Notes: generated by a model not told the origin, from the sequence alone. A stretch of DNA of 64,000 bases from CAVXEH01 sp963805305 (GCA_963805305.1 CAWDTM010000002.1:558001-622000), one strand, 5' to 3'. Numbered from the stretch's first letter, positions 15,062 to 25,672 are shown. Program-made: numbers and translations.

Positions 15062-18000
15062 CGTCCTCGCCGGCGCGCGATTCCGCGGCGAGCTCCACGA
15101 ATCGGCAGAGGGCGTTCGCGAGGCGCATCTGGAACGGCGTGTGCGCGCTCACCCGTAGCAGGTCCGGGGACCCGATCACGACCGCCATGCAGCGTCCGCG
15201 TGACGTGGCCACGTTCAGGCGGTTGAGCGAATACAGGAACTCCATGCTGCGCGGGAGCTCGTCCTGCGACGAGGTGGCCAGCGAATAGAGGACCACTGCC
15301 GCCTGCTGACCCTGGATCTTGTCCACGGTCCCGACGCGGGCGGTGCCGCCCTGCCGTGCGGCGATGGGTTGGAGCGCCTCCGTGAGGAGCTCGACCTGTG
15401 CGTTGTACGGGGCAACGACGAGAATGGCTCCCGGGTCGAGCGAGCGCTGCTCGCCGTGCTGGTTGGTCCAGGTGCCGAGGAGCAGGTTCCGGTACAGGTC
15501 CGCGACGACCGCAGCCTCCTCCTCGCTCGCGTTGCGGTTGCCCTCGTGGTCCACCGCGAACCAGCGCGTCCCGGTCGCGGTCAGCGCCCCCGGTGCGCTG
15601 AGGCGCTGGCGGCTCGTCTCGGGTGCGGCGCGCAGCTGGCGCTCGTAGAAGACCTCGCTCGTGAAGCGGTTGACGTCCGGATGGAGCCGATGCGTCTCCG
15701 GCAGGAAGAGGCCCCTGGTCGGGTCGATGACGGCGCCGCCGCCCAGAGCGAACTCGAGCGCCGACACGTCGACACCCTCGGGGTGCGCGCCCTTCTTCAC
15801 CTGGGAGAGCTGCTGCGGATCTCCCAGCAGGACGACGCTCCTCGCCGACCCTGATACGGCGATCACGTTCGCGAGCGAGAGCTGGCCGGCTTCGTCCACG
15901 AACAGGGTGTCGACCTGTGCCTCCAGCTCATGTCGCGCCCAGAGCCAGGTGGTGCCCGCCGCGACCTGTGCTGCGCCGCTCGTCAGTTCGTCCGCGACGT
16001 CCTGGTTGGAGCGGGTCGTGGCGTAGCCCCAGGCAGGGTCCGGCTCTTCGCCCTTCTCGAGCTTGCGGATGGCCCGCACGGTCGTCCCCGCATCGCGAGC
16101 GTGCGCGAGCACCTCGTCGAGGAGGTTCGTCAGCGCCCGGTGCGTGAAGGCGGTGATCCCCACCCGCCGGCCAGCCCGGACCAGCTCCAGGATCATCTCG
16201 GCACCGACGTAGGTCTTGCCGGCGCCCGGCGGTCCCTGGACGGGCAGGACCGTCTCATCCAGCGATCGGATGAGGCGTCGCGCGGCAGTATCCACCGGCT
16301 CGCCGGCGTGGACGAGCGACATCCCGCCGGATTGGCCGGCCCGCGGACCCGTGCGAAGGAGGAAGTCACGCGCGGCCCGGTACGGACCTGCGGTGGTGAT
16401 CCTGTTCGCCGCGACCCACTCGCCGATCCGCTCGAGGGCCCCCTTCTGCGCCTCCGCCACGATGGGCCCGTGCGGGATCAGCGAGGTGGGATGCGGTCGC
16501 TCGTGGCGGCGGCTCCATACCAGATCGAGGGTGCCGCGAAGGGGGTCGAGGGCCACGATGGTGCCCGCTGAGCTCGCGGTCGCCGGGTTCACCGGGTCGT
16601 CGTTCACCTTGAGCCGGTACGGCTGCTCGGGATCGAACCGGTAGCGGTGGCGGACGGACTGCCGCGGTCGATCCACCTCGCCTTCCCAAACGAGCTGGCC
16701 GATGGCCTCGGGGTCGTCGGCGAGCTCTGCATCGGAGCGGCTGCAGCGATCGAAGAAGGCCCACCATTCGACCTTCTCCTCCCGCCGGTGCCATTCGAGC
16801 AGGTTCGCGAGGAGCCAGGTGGCCTGCTGAGCGGGGCTCGCGCGCCGACGCTCCTCGACGACCGGCAGGGGCGTGACAAGCCGCTCGACCAGGTCCCGGA
16901 TCCGGGCGTCGCGCGGGGACGGCGGCTTCTCCGAATCCTCCGGCGGACCGGGGCGGGGGGCCGGCACCCCCGATGCGCCTGCCGCCTCGTCCCGCCGCGC
17001 CTCGAGCCAGTCGCGGAGCTCCTGGTTCGATCGGCAGTCGTCGCGGTTGTACTCGGCAATCTCCAGGAGGATCGCCGGGTCGGGGCGGCCCGCGACGACG
17101 GAGCGGATGTACTCCTCGTAGCGCACGATGCTGGAGCCCGCATCCTTGAGCGCGATCACGCGTGCCAGGGCATAGAGGGGCTCCAGCTTCTTGATCGAGT
17201 AGCTCGCCGTGCCGACGCGCACCCCCTGGCGAACGACCTTGAAGAGGTCCACGAAGAGACCGCGACGGAGCATGTCGTCGATCTCTCCCTCGCGGGTGGC
17301 GTGCCGCGTCGAGAGCATGCCCATCCGCCCCCGCTCGTAGGCGGCGTAGTGGTAGACGTGCATCCCGGGATAGCGTCGCCATCGGTCCATGACGAAGTCG
17401 ACGAAGCCTTCGAAGGCGGTCTTCTCCTGTTCGCGCGAGTGTGCCCACCAGGCGCGGAAGCCCGGCGTGCCGTCCTGCTCGGGTGTCATGGGGTCCCAGA
17501 TGCCGAACAGGTACTCGAGCCCGTCCTCCTCCGCGAACGGGTCTCCCTCGATGTCGAAGAACAGGTCCGCCGGGTGGGGTTCGGGGAGTGCGGCCAGCCC
17601 CAGGCCGGCCTGCACGGGAAGCAGCTCATAGCGTGGAACAGCCAGCCCGCGTGACGTGTGCTGGAGTCGAGCCTGCGCATGCAGGCTGGCGAGCGCCTGA
17701 TCCGCGATGCCGTCGATGGTCGGCAGCGGATCTGCCAGCGTGGCCAGGGCCGTGAGCGTCTCGACCCCGGCGGCAACCAGGCGGCGGGCCTGGTCGGTGC
17801 GCAGCCCGGCGACTCCGCTGAGGTGGTCCGCATCCCGGCGCAGCACGGCGCAGTGCGCCTCCCAGCGACAGACGTCGCAGTGCGAGACCGGGTCCGGCAC
17901 GCTGCTCAGGGGATAGCGAGCCGGTGTGTCGGTCACCGCGGCGAGGAATCGGCTGCGAACGCTCCGGAAGTAGGCGAGGTAGTCGTCCAGCCGATGGGAC

Positions 18001-18563
18001 TCCACGCGATGGCCGCTCCCGCCGAGCGCCACGTGCATCCGCTCAGGCAGGTGTCCCTGGAGCCGGGCCACCAGCTCGGAGTAGACGCACATCTGGATCA
18101 GGGCGCCGCCCTTCGTCCGGCGGGCGAGCTTCGTGTCGAAGACCTCGTAGGCGTGAGCGCCGAGGCTGCTGGGCTGGTCCACCCGCACGAGGAAGTCCAC
18201 GTATCCGAGCCAGATGCCATCGAACAGGGTCGCCTGATAGATGACATCGGCCCCGTCCGCCATGAGGCGCCGGGTGCGGGCGGCATCTGCCTCGATGCGC
18301 TCTCGGCGGCGCGACGGATCCGCAATTTCGAGTGTTGTGCGGCCGTCCTCCACGGTTCGGCCCTGCTGGCGCAGGTACTCCATGAACCGGGTCTCGTGCT
18401 CCATCCCGCGTTCCTGGAGGATGACAAGCTCCGGGTCGTCGCGAACAGGACGCACCACGAGTCCGCCCAGGGCGGCTCGCTCGAGCTCCGTCAGGTGCTC
18501 GCACTCGAGGAAGCCGACCAGGTCGGTCGCCGAGTAGACGGTCTGACCGTCCAGGTCCTGCAT
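15021..18563 (-). CDS. TM0106-type RecB-like nuclease fused to an SF1 (UPF1-like) helicase
   Basis: 1180 residues. The N-terminal half resembles the TM0106 RecB-family nuclease: YSATDLVGFLECEHLTELER, acidic residues in VFDTKL, a cysteine set near CDVCRWEAHC, and LFFDIEGDPF of an RNase H-like/exonuclease segment. The C-terminal half is a superfamily 1 helicase: Walker A GPPGAGKT, Walker B VDEAGQ, LLGDPQQL, then VGTVDKIQGQQAAVVLYS and NRLNVATSRGR. It should bind and process nucleic acid; its pathway (repair, defence or RNA) is unproven. ATG 18563 starts exactly at the conserved N-terminus. The stop lies inside the end of msrB. Confidence 0.85.
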   Translation of the reverse strand: MQDLDGQTVYSATDLVGFLECEHLTELERAALGGLVVRPVRDDPELVILQERGMEHETRFMEYLRQQGRTVEDGRTTLEIADPSRRRERIEADAARTRRLMADGADVIYQATLFDGIWLGYVDFLVRVDQPSSLGAHAYEVFDTKLARRTKGGALIQMCVYSELVARLQGHLPERMHVALGGSGHRVESHRLDDYLAYFRSVRSRFLAAVTDTPARYPLSSVPDPVSHCDVCRWEAHCAVLRRDADHLSGVAGLRTDQARRLVAAGVETLTALATLADPLPTIDGIADQALASLHAQARLQHTSRGLAVPRYELLPVQAGLGLAALPEPHPADLFFDIEGDPFAEEDGLEYLFGIWDPMTPEQDGTPGFRAWWAHSREQEKTAFEGFVDFVMDRWRRYPGMHVYHYAAYERGRMGMLSTRHATREGEIDDMLRRGLFVDLFKVVRQGVRVGTASYSIKKLEPLYALARVIALKDAGSSIVRYEEYIRSVVAGRPDPAILLEIAEYNRDDCRSNQELRDWLEARRDEAAGASGVPAPRPGPPEDSEKPPSPRDARIRDLVERLVTPLPVVEERRRASPAQQATWLLANLLEWHRREEKVEWWAFFDRCSRSDAELADDPEAIGQLVWEGEVDRPRQSVRHRYRFDPEQPYRLKVNDDPVNPATASSAGTIVALDPLRGTLDLVWSRRHERPHPTSLIPHGPIVAEAQKGALERIGEWVAANRITTAGPYRAARDFLLRTGPRAGQSGGMSLVHAGEPVDTAARRLIRSLDETVLPVQGPPGAGKTYVGAEMILELVRAGRRVGITAFTHRALTNLLDEVLAHARDAGTTVRAIRKLEKGEEPDPAWGYATTRSNQDVADELTSGAAQVAAGTTWLWARHELEAQVDTLFVDEAGQLSLANVIAVSGSARSVVLLGDPQQLSQVKKGAHPEGVDVSALEFALGGGAVIDPTRGLFLPETHRLHPDVNRFTSEVFYERQLRAAPETSRQRLSAPGALTATGTRWFAVDHEGNRNASEEEAAVVADLYRNLLLGTWTNQHGEQRSLDPGAILVVAPYNAQVELLTEALQPIAARQGGTARVGTVDKIQGQQAAVVLYSLATSSQDELPRSMEFLYSLNRLNVATSRGRCMAVVIGSPDLLRVSAHTPFQMRLANALCRFVELAAESRAGEDATSRPLTMPWAPG

Positions 18564-18600
18564 CAGGGTGTCCCCCGCATGAGGCAAGCCTAGCGACTGG

Positions 18601-18621
18601 CGCGACAGCTCTGCTGTCGCG
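18601..18621. promoter_or_regulatory. Perfect inverted repeat in the divergent intergenic region
   Basis: CGCGACAG (18601-18608), loop CTCTG, CTGTCGCG (18614-18621). It lies 38 bp upstream of the nuclease-helicase start and 55 bp upstream of the efflux adaptor. It could be an operator or the hairpin of a short leader; no T-run follows. Confidence 0.45.
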
Positions 18622-18636
18622 TGGGCGCATTGGTCT

Positions 18637-18653
18637 TTCAGAATGCGTTCAGA
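18637..18653 (+). promoter_or_regulatory. Direct repeat, likely OmpR/PhoB-type response-regulator site
   Basis: TTCAGA at 18637-18642 and again at 18648-18653, an 11-bp period as used by OmpR/PhoB-type dimers binding in tandem. It ends 22 bp before the efflux adaptor ATG. A response regulator of exactly this class is encoded in the same cluster at 22471, so it is the natural candidate. Confidence 0.5.
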
Positions 18654-18675
18654 GGTGAGACTCAGGCTCGCACCC

Positions 18676-19862
18676 ATGAGATGGAAGCTTGTCGGTGCCG
18701 GGCTCTTCGTGCTGGTCGGAGTCGCGGCCATCGTCGTGGTGGTCGTCCGTCCGGGCGCCGCCTCGACCGGGAACAACCAGTACCTGACCGCGCAGGTGAC
18801 GCGGGCCACGGTGACGAGCGACATCGCGGCAAACGGGACACTGGCACCGGTGACGCGCTCCGGGCTGAGCTTCGGCCAGGCAGCGACCGTCCTGGGCGCG
18901 AGCAGCTCGAGCGCTTCGGCGAGCAGCAGCTCGAGCAACGGCTCCAGCACGACCACCTGGCCGGTGAAATCGGTCAGCGTCGCGCCCGGGGACTCCGTGA
19001 AGAAGGGAGACACCCTGGCGACGGCCGATACAGGCGCCGTTGATGCCCAGTACAGCCAGGCCAGCAACAACCTCGCCTCGGCACAGGCGCAGCTGGACCA
19101 GGCGGCATCGACCCTGTCGGCCGCAACCACGGACCAGGCGATCTGGCAGGCGCGGACCCAGTATTACAACGCGAAGAATGCAGTCGCCACGGCGACGCAG
19201 AACAAGGCGGACCTCGCAGCGGAGCGCGCTAGGGCTGCCATCACCGCGCCCGCCGACGGCATCGTCGAGGCCGTGAACCTGACCGCCGGGGCCGATGCGC
19301 CCTCGGGTGACGCGATCGTCCTCGACGCCGGCGGGCTGCAGGCGGTGATCAGCGTCACGGAAACGGACCTCCCGAACGTCAAGCTGGGCCAGACCGCGAC
19401 CGTGGGCATCAACGCGATCGACTCCACCGCCGCGGGCACCGTCACCGCCATCGCCCCGACGGCATCCGGCGGCAACAGCTCGGTGGTCACCTATGCCGTG
19501 ACGGTGGGACTCACCTCGGCGCCCGCGACGGCGCGCTCCGGGATGAGCGTGAGCGTGTCGATCACCATCGCCCAGGTCACCGACGCAATCGCGGTTCCGT
19601 CCATTGCCCTCCTGGGGCAGACCGGCAACTACACGGTGCGCGTCATGGACAGCTCGGGTGCCGTGAGCGACGTATCGGTCCAGGTGGGCCTGATCACCAG
19701 CACCCTGACCGAGGTGAAGTCGGGCGTCACCGAGGGCCAGCGGGTCGTGGTCGGCGTCTCGAACGCCAGCACGGGCTCCACAAGCACCACGAACGGCGGC
19801 TTCGGTGGGCTGGGCGGGGGCGGGCTGCGCGGTGTGACCGGCGGCGGCGGGACCTTCGGCCG

Positions 19863-19866
<4 letters not shown>
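18676..19866 (+). CDS. MacA/HlyD-type efflux periplasmic adaptor (membrane fusion) protein
   Basis: 396 residues. An N-terminal membrane anchor (VGAGLFVLVGVAAIVVVVVRP) precedes a split lipoyl/barrel-sandwich domain (VKSVSVAPGDSVKKGDTLATAD and ITAPADGIVEAVNLTAG), a helical hairpin between (about 125-185), and a beta-barrel (ISVTETDLPNVKLGQTATV). A Ser-rich insertion precedes the hairpin and the C-terminus is Gly-rich. It couples the ABC transporter to extracytoplasmic partners. ATG 18676 lies 14 nt after a possible GAGACT -10. Its TGA overlaps the ABC ATPase start (ATGA). Confidence 0.85.
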
Positions 19867-20566
<700 letters not shown>

Positions 20567-20570
<4 letters not shown>

Positions 20571-21778
20571 ACGTCGTCGAGCTCCTGAACCTTGCCCTCA
20601 GCCGCCTGGCGGCGGCGCGGTTGCGTGCGGCACTCACGATGCTTGGCGTGGTGATCGGCGTTGGCGCGGTCATCGCGCTCGTGGGCGTTGGCGACGGCGC
20701 CACCCGGGGCATCACGAGCCAGCTCCAGGGGCTGGGGACCAACCTGCTCACCATCAGCCCGGGCCGCGTCTTCACGGCCGGGACGTTTGGCGCGGCCGGG
20801 TCGGCGAGCACCCTGACGACCGGGGACGCCACCGCCATCGGCGCGCTGCAGGGGATCGGCTCGGTGGCCCCCGAGGTGGCGACCCAGGGACTGGTCATCT
20901 CCGGCACGCAGAACACCACGACCTCCATCGTGGGGACCACGCCCGCGTACCTCGAGGTGCGCAACTACCAGGTCTGGCAGGGGTCTTTCCTGACCGATGC
21001 CGCCGATGCCGCGTCCATGCGCGTGGCGGTGCTGGGCGCCACCACCGCCGCTGACCTTGGACTGGGGCAGAGCGACCTGGGGAGGACCGTCACCATCGAC
21101 GGGATTCCGTTCCAGGTCATCGGCATCCTGCATCCGAAGGGAAGCGTGGGGATCGCGAACCAGGATGACCAGGTGCTCATCCCCATGAGCGCCATGCGCA
21201 GCCACTTCTCGTCCGGTGACGGCGTGCGCGCCATCTATGTCAGCGTCGCGAACGCCAGCCAGATCACGGTCGCCCAGGACACCATCACCGCCACGCTCGA
21301 GGCGCGGCACCAGATCCCGGCGGGCGGCACCGACGACTTCACCATCGCGAACCAGGCGCAGCTGCTGGGCACCGTGAGCTCGGTCTCCGGCCTGCTGACC
21401 ATCCTCCTGGCGGGGATCGCCTCCATCTCCCTCGTGGTGGGCGGGATCGGAATCATGAACATCATGCTCGTGAGCGTCCGGGAGCGGACGCGCGAGATCG
21501 GGGTGCGCAAGGCCATCGGCGCGCGCCGCCGGGACATCCTCGCCCAGTTCCTGGTCGAGGCACTCACCCTTTCGCTGTTCGGCGGCCTGCTGGGGATAGC
21601 CCTTGGGCTCGCGGCCAGCTGGGTCATCGGCATCATTGCCGGCTGGGGCTTCGCCTTCAGCCCGGTCACCGTTCTGCTCGCCGTGGGGTTCAGCCTCGTG
21701 GTGGGCATCGTCTTCGGGGTCTGGCCGGCGCGCCAGGCGGCGCTTCTGGACCCCGTCACCGCTCTCCGTTACGAATGA
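20567..21778 (+). CDS. MacB/FtsX-type ABC transporter permease
   Basis: 403 residues. A first transmembrane helix near residues 15-40 (RAALTMLGVVIGVGAVIALVG) is followed by a large extracytoplasmic MacB core domain of about 220 residues and three C-terminal helices of the FtsX fold, with the conserved GGIGIMNIMLVSVRERTREIGVRKAIGAR. With its ATPase and adaptor it forms a tripartite-like efflux or stress-signalling complex, in other species linked to antimicrobial peptides or macrolides. It starts with GTG overlapping the ATPase stop. Confidence 0.92.
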
Positions 21779-21794
21779 GGTTCCCGCACCCATC

Positions 21795-22436
21795 ATGAGC
21801 ACCGATACGCCCGAGCAGAAGCCAATCGCGACGCCGCCTGCGGCCGCCGAACCGGCGCCCGGCCCGTTCCCGCCAACCTTCAGCGCCCCGCCAGCGGTCA
21901 ATCCGGACATCTTTTCGTCCATTGCTGCCGCCAAGCCGCGCGCCAGGGTCACGCTCACCTCGATCCTGCTGGCGGCGGCCGCCGTGGTCGCCGTGGCCGG
22001 GATCGCCTTCGCGGTGGGTCGGGTGACGGCGCCATCGGCGAGCGCGAACCAGCCGGGGTTCGGTCGTGCCTTCAACGGCGCGAACGGGGGCACCGGCGGC
22101 GGAGCCTTTCCGGGCGCCGGAAACGGTGGTGGAGGCGGAGGCCTGTTCGGCGGGACCTCCGGCGGGATTGAGCTGCGCGGCACCGTGACGGCGGTCAACG
22201 GAGACACCCTGACGATCCAGCTCGCTAACGGCCGGACGATCCAGGTGCAGACGAGTGGCTCGACGACCTATCACACCCAGGCCAGCGGCTCCGCCTCCGA
22301 CGTGACGAACGGCAAGTCGGTCGTGGTCCAGGTGGACGGTGCGGGCGGCCTGCGCGGCCTGCTGGGCCAGGGTGGGACGGGCAGCACCGGATCCGTGACG
22401 GTCCCCGCGACGGACATCACGGTCACCGGGCAGTAG
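21795..22436 (+). CDS. Membrane-anchored protein with a DUF5666-like domain
   Basis: 213 residues. A Pro/Ala-rich cytoplasmic N-terminus precedes one transmembrane helix (LTSILLAAAAVVAVAGIAFAVG). A Gly/Asn-rich flexible segment leads to a small beta-rich domain (ELRGTVTAVNGDTLTIQLANGRTIQVQTSGST) resembling DUF5666. It lies 16 bp after the permease in the same operon and probably assists or senses the state of the efflux system; this role is inferred from position only. Confidence 0.65.
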   Translation: MSTDTPEQKPIATPPAAAEPAPGPFPPTFSAPPAVNPDIFSSIAAAKPRARVTLTSILLAAAAVVAVAGIAFAVGRVTAPSASANQPGFGRAFNGANGGTGGGAFPGAGNGGGGGGLFGGTSGGIELRGTVTAVNGDTLTIQLANGRTIQVQTSGSTTYHTQASGSASDVTNGKSVVVQVDGAGGLRGLLGQGGTGSTGSVTVPATDITVTGQ

Positions 22437-22470
22437 GCGCTCCGGCGTCCCCGGATGCCATAGTTCGCGC

Positions 22471-23181
22471 ATGCACCTGCTGGTCGTTGAGGATGACCCC
22501 CGCCTGCGCCGCCTCCTGGCTCGCCTCCTGACCGTGGACCGCCACGTCGTGGAGGAGGCAGCTGATGCCGGGACCGCGCTGGAGCTGGCGCGGCTCACCG
22601 ACGGGCTGGACGGGATCATCCTGGACGTCGGGCTGCCGGACGCCTCCGGGCTCGAGGTGGCGCGCACGCTCCGCTCGGAAGGCTCATCGATCCCCATCCT
22701 GATGCTCACTGCACGGGATGCCATCGACGATCGGGTGCGCGGCCTGGACGCGGGCGCCGACGACTATCTCGTCAAGCCGTTCGCCTACGAGGAGCTTGCC
22801 GCGCGGCTGCGCGCCCTGGGGCGCCGTCGCCGGGTCCCGACCCGCCGTTCGGCACGACTGGTGAACGGGCCGATCATCCTGGACGAGGCCCTTCGCGAGG
22901 TGACGGTGTCCGGCGACCCTGTCTCGCTGTCGCCCCGGGAGTTCTCGCTGCTCGAATGCTTCCTGCGGCACCCGGGGCAGGCTCTCTCTCGCGACCAGCT
23001 CCTCGACGCGGCATGGCCCTACGGTGTGGCGGTCACGCCGAACACCGTGGACGCCTACGTGCACCTGCTCCGCGAGAAGCTCGGGCCGGCGGGCGGGGAG
23101 CGGATCCGCACGGAGCGTGGGATCGGCTACCGGCTCCTGGCGCCGGAGCGATCGTCGAACCCGAACCGCGGTGGTGGCTGA
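22471..23181 (+). CDS. OmpR-family response regulator
   Basis: 236 residues. The receiver domain has acidic pocket E7/D8/D9, phosphoacceptor D52 in LDVGLPD, and K102 in LVKPF. The C-terminal winged helix has LSPREFSLLECFLRHPGQALSRDQLLD and IRTERGIGYRL. It probably controls the adjacent efflux operon through the 11-bp-phased direct repeat at 18637. CATAGT, extended by TG one base upstream, ends 6 nt before ATG 22471, so it likely has its own leaderless promoter. The sensor kinase starts 2 bp after its stop. Confidence 0.93.
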   Translation: MHLLVVEDDPRLRRLLARLLTVDRHVVEEAADAGTALELARLTDGLDGIILDVGLPDASGLEVARTLRSEGSSIPILMLTARDAIDDRVRGLDAGADDYLVKPFAYEELAARLRALGRRRRVPTRRSARLVNGPIILDEALREVTVSGDPVSLSPREFSLLECFLRHPGQALSRDQLLDAAWPYGVAVTPNTVDAYVHLLREKLGPAGGERIRTERGIGYRLLAPERSSNPNRGGG

Positions 23182-23183
23182 CC

Positions 23184-24503
23184 GTGCGCTTCGTCCGACA
23201 GCCTCCGTTCGACGATCCCGCGACACCGGGTGACGCACGCCTGCTCAACCGGGTGCGATGGCGGCTCGTTGCCTGGAGCGGGGCGATCACCCTGGCCATC
23301 CTCCTCCTCCTGGGCGGCGCAATCTATGCCACGACGGCCGCGAACCTGGCAACCACCACCGAGAGCGCCCTGCAGACACGCGCCGCGGCTCTCCAGATCG
23401 CGGTCCAGCGGCTCTCCCGGCCGCTCCTCCCCGGCGCCGAGGTCTACGACACCATTGGCCTGGCCATTGGTGGTCCCGCTTCGGGGACGATCGGGTCCAT
23501 CGTCACGCCCGATGACGTGGCCTGGGTGCCGCGCGACGCGATTGCGCGGGACCTGCCCGTCGAGTCGGGTGTCCGTGCCGCCCGGAGCTCCGGCACGAGG
23601 GACATGCGGGTCGAGAACCTCGGCGGCGCCTCGGCACGCGTCCTGTCGGTACCGGTGGATCTTCGCGACGGGCGCTACGTCGTCCAGGTCGTTGCGTTCC
23701 GCACCGCCGAGGAGAGCACCCTGCGGACCCTCGTTTTGGTGCTGCTGATCGGCGGGCTGGGCGCCGTCCTGCTGGCCATGGCCGGTGGCTGGGTGTACGC
23801 CCAGCGAGCCCTGGTCCCGATCCGGCAATCCCTGCGCCGGCAGCGCGAGTTCGCGGCGGACGCCTCGCACGAGCTGCGAACCCCCATCACGATCCTGCGT
23901 GCCTCGATCGAGGACCTGCGCCGCAACCCGGCGACGCCCGTTGCGCAGGTCGGGACCGCGCTGGAGGACATGGACGCGGAGGTCGGCCACATGACCGATC
24001 TCGTGGACGGCCTGCTGGTCCTCGCCCGCGCCGACTCGGGCGTCATGGAGGTCCAGCATGAACCGGTCGACCTGGCCGACGCTGCCGCGGCAGCGCTGGG
24101 TGAGCTCACGCCGCTCGCGCAGCAACGGGGCGTGCCGCTGTCCCTGGACGCCGCGCCGACCGAGGTGCTGGGCGATTTTGGCCGGCTTCGGCAGCTGGCT
24201 GTCATCCTCGTCGACAACGCCATACGGCACGGAGGCGAGACCGTGCACGTGCAGGTGTCCGTGCGCCGGGACGGCGCATGGGCGCTGCTTCGGGTCGACG
24301 ATACCGGCCGCGGACTCCGAACGGAAGATGTGCCACGCGTCTTCGAGCGGTTCTGGCGTGCGACGGACGCCCCGGTCGGTGGCCTGGGACTGGGGCTGGC
24401 CATTGCCTCGTGGATCGCCGAGCGTCACGGAGGGACCATCACCGCCCAGCAGCGTCCGAGTGGCGGCGCTCGATTCGAGGTCCGCCTGCCGGCGACCGGC
24501 TGA
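23184..24503 (+). CDS. Sensor histidine kinase
   Basis: 439 residues. The first helix (WSGAITLAILLLLGGAIYATT) and second helix (LVLVLLIGGLGAVLLAMAGGWVYA) flank an extracytoplasmic sensor of about 135 residues. The dimerisation/phosphoacceptor box is FAADASHELRTP with H229. ATP-binding motifs are VILVDNAIRHG (N box), VDDTGRGL (G1) and GGLGLGLAIASWIAERHGG (G2). It is the cognate kinase of the upstream regulator. GTG 23184 is chosen because it lies directly after the regulator stop. Confidence 0.93.
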   Translation: MRFVRQPPFDDPATPGDARLLNRVRWRLVAWSGAITLAILLLLGGAIYATTAANLATTTESALQTRAAALQIAVQRLSRPLLPGAEVYDTIGLAIGGPASGTIGSIVTPDDVAWVPRDAIARDLPVESGVRAARSSGTRDMRVENLGGASARVLSVPVDLRDGRYVVQVVAFRTAEESTLRTLVLVLLIGGLGAVLLAMAGGWVYAQRALVPIRQSLRRQREFAADASHELRTPITILRASIEDLRRNPATPVAQVGTALEDMDAEVGHMTDLVDGLLVLARADSGVMEVQHEPVDLADAAAAALGELTPLAQQRGVPLSLDAAPTEVLGDFGRLRQLAVILVDNAIRHGGETVHVQVSVRRDGAWALLRVDDTGRGLRTEDVPRVFERFWRATDAPVGGLGLGLAIASWIAERHGGTITAQQRPSGGARFEVRLPATG

Positions 24504-24515
24504 GGGACCCCGCGT

Positions 24516-25313
24516 CTACAGCGGCAGGCGAACCACGGTCACGGCCCAGCTGCAGTCCGATTCGACGTGGAGGAACACGTCGCCCGTCAGGGTCGGGTGC
24601 TGGGCGAAGAAGCTCGGCTGGGTGATGCCCGGTGCCGGCTCCTGGGGAAGGACCGTGGTGGTGAGGAACACGACGGCCTTGCCGTCGGCGGCCTTGAGTG
24701 ACCCGGTGAAGGTGCAGGTGGAGCCCGGCTGGGCGCCGATGGGAACGGTGACCGCCCAGCGCAGCGCCGTACTCCCCTCGACCCGGAACGGGCCGAAATC
24801 GGCGGTCGTGGTCTGGGCGTAGCCGGCAACGAAGACGGGATCGGTGGGCTGCGGGCTGGGTTGCGCGCCGCTGGGCGCGAGGTACGCGTCATGCCCGAAG
24901 CCGGCGGCGAGCCAGCCCTCGTTGAAGGGAGGAGCACGCGTGTCGACGTCGCGGACGAGGTACCAGCCGTAGCCATCGGTGCGGATCGGGCCCAGCACGA
25001 CCTGGACGAGTGCCCCCGGTGGCAGGTTGGCGCTCGACCCCCAGCGCGTGCCGGGGAGGTCGCGCAGTCGGAGGGTCGTGAGCGTCTTGAGCTGGGCGCC
25101 GGCCGGGAAGAGGGGCACGTCCGCCTGGTCCGGCGTGGGGGACGGCGTCTCGGTCGGCGACGGGGTGGGTGGCGGGGTCGCCGTGGGCTGATTGGGCCGC
25201 ACGGTACTCGGGAAGGGTGTGGGCGCGCCCGCAGACCCGGACGGGGCGGGGGTGCAGGCAGCGGCCAGGGACGACGCAGCGAGGAGTACGGCCAGCGTGC
25301 GCCGTCGCCTCAC
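24516..25313 (-). CDS. Lipoprotein with a bacterial SH3-like module
   Basis: 265 residues. The lipobox is LAAAC in TLAVLLAASSLAAACTPAPSG. A Pro/Thr/Ser-rich linker follows. Near 100-160 LKTLTTLRLRDLPGTRWGSSANLPPGALVQVV and GYGWYLVRD look like an SH3-type cell-wall binding fold. The C-terminal part (about 170-265) has two cysteines (STCTF, SDCSW). The gene overlaps the preceding one (GTGA), so the two are co-translated. The protein from 40805-41737 has a related layout. Confidence 0.7.
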   Translation of the reverse strand: MRRRRTLAVLLAASSLAAACTPAPSGSAGAPTPFPSTVRPNQPTATPPPTPSPTETPSPTPDQADVPLFPAGAQLKTLTTLRLRDLPGTRWGSSANLPPGALVQVVLGPIRTDGYGWYLVRDVDTRAPPFNEGWLAAGFGHDAYLAPSGAQPSPQPTDPVFVAGYAQTTTADFGPFRVEGSTALRWAVTVPIGAQPGSTCTFTGSLKAADGKAVVFLTTTVLPQEPAPGITQPSFFAQHPTLTGDVFLHVESDCSWAVTVVRLPL

Positions 25314-25672
25314 GGCAGGGGCCGCTCCTCGAGGGGGACGTCCCAGTGGGCCTCCACCAGCTCGAAGCGGCGCTGCTCCTCGGCACGGTAGCGCTCCTGG
25401 TCCGGGAAGAGCCGGCGCGTCACCTCTGCCTCGGCGTGTGCCTGCACCGCGGCCCAGTCGCGGTACGTGATCGTCACGAGATAGGTCCAGTCGGCGCCTC
25501 CGCTCCCGTGGAAGCGCGGCCCGTAGGCACGGACCTCGAGGAGTCTGCCGGTCCGGACCTGCTCGGCAAGGAGCGGGTAATGGTTGCGGGTGAACAGCTC
25601 CCACCATTCGTCGTGGAAGCCCCAGCGAATCCGGTAGTAGTAGGCGACCGTGATGGGCGTTCTCTCGTTCAC
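25310..25672 (-). CDS. Small aromatic-rich cytoplasmic protein, possible dimeric alpha/beta-barrel fold
   Basis: 120 residues, rich in Trp/Tyr (AYYYRIRWGFHDEWWELFTRNHYPLLAEQ). The alternation resembles dimeric alpha/beta-barrel (EthD/NIPSNAP-like) proteins that bind small hydrophobic ligands, but there is no diagnostic motif and I do not assign a family. GTG 25672 is preceded by TAGTGT ending 6 nt away, giving a leaderless start. The stop overlaps the lipoprotein start. Confidence 0.6.
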   Translation of the reverse strand: MNERTPITVAYYYRIRWGFHDEWWELFTRNHYPLLAEQVRTGRLLEVRAYGPRFHGSGGADWTYLVTITYRDWAAVQAHAEAEVTRRLFPDQERYRAEEQRRFELVEAHWDVPLEERPLP

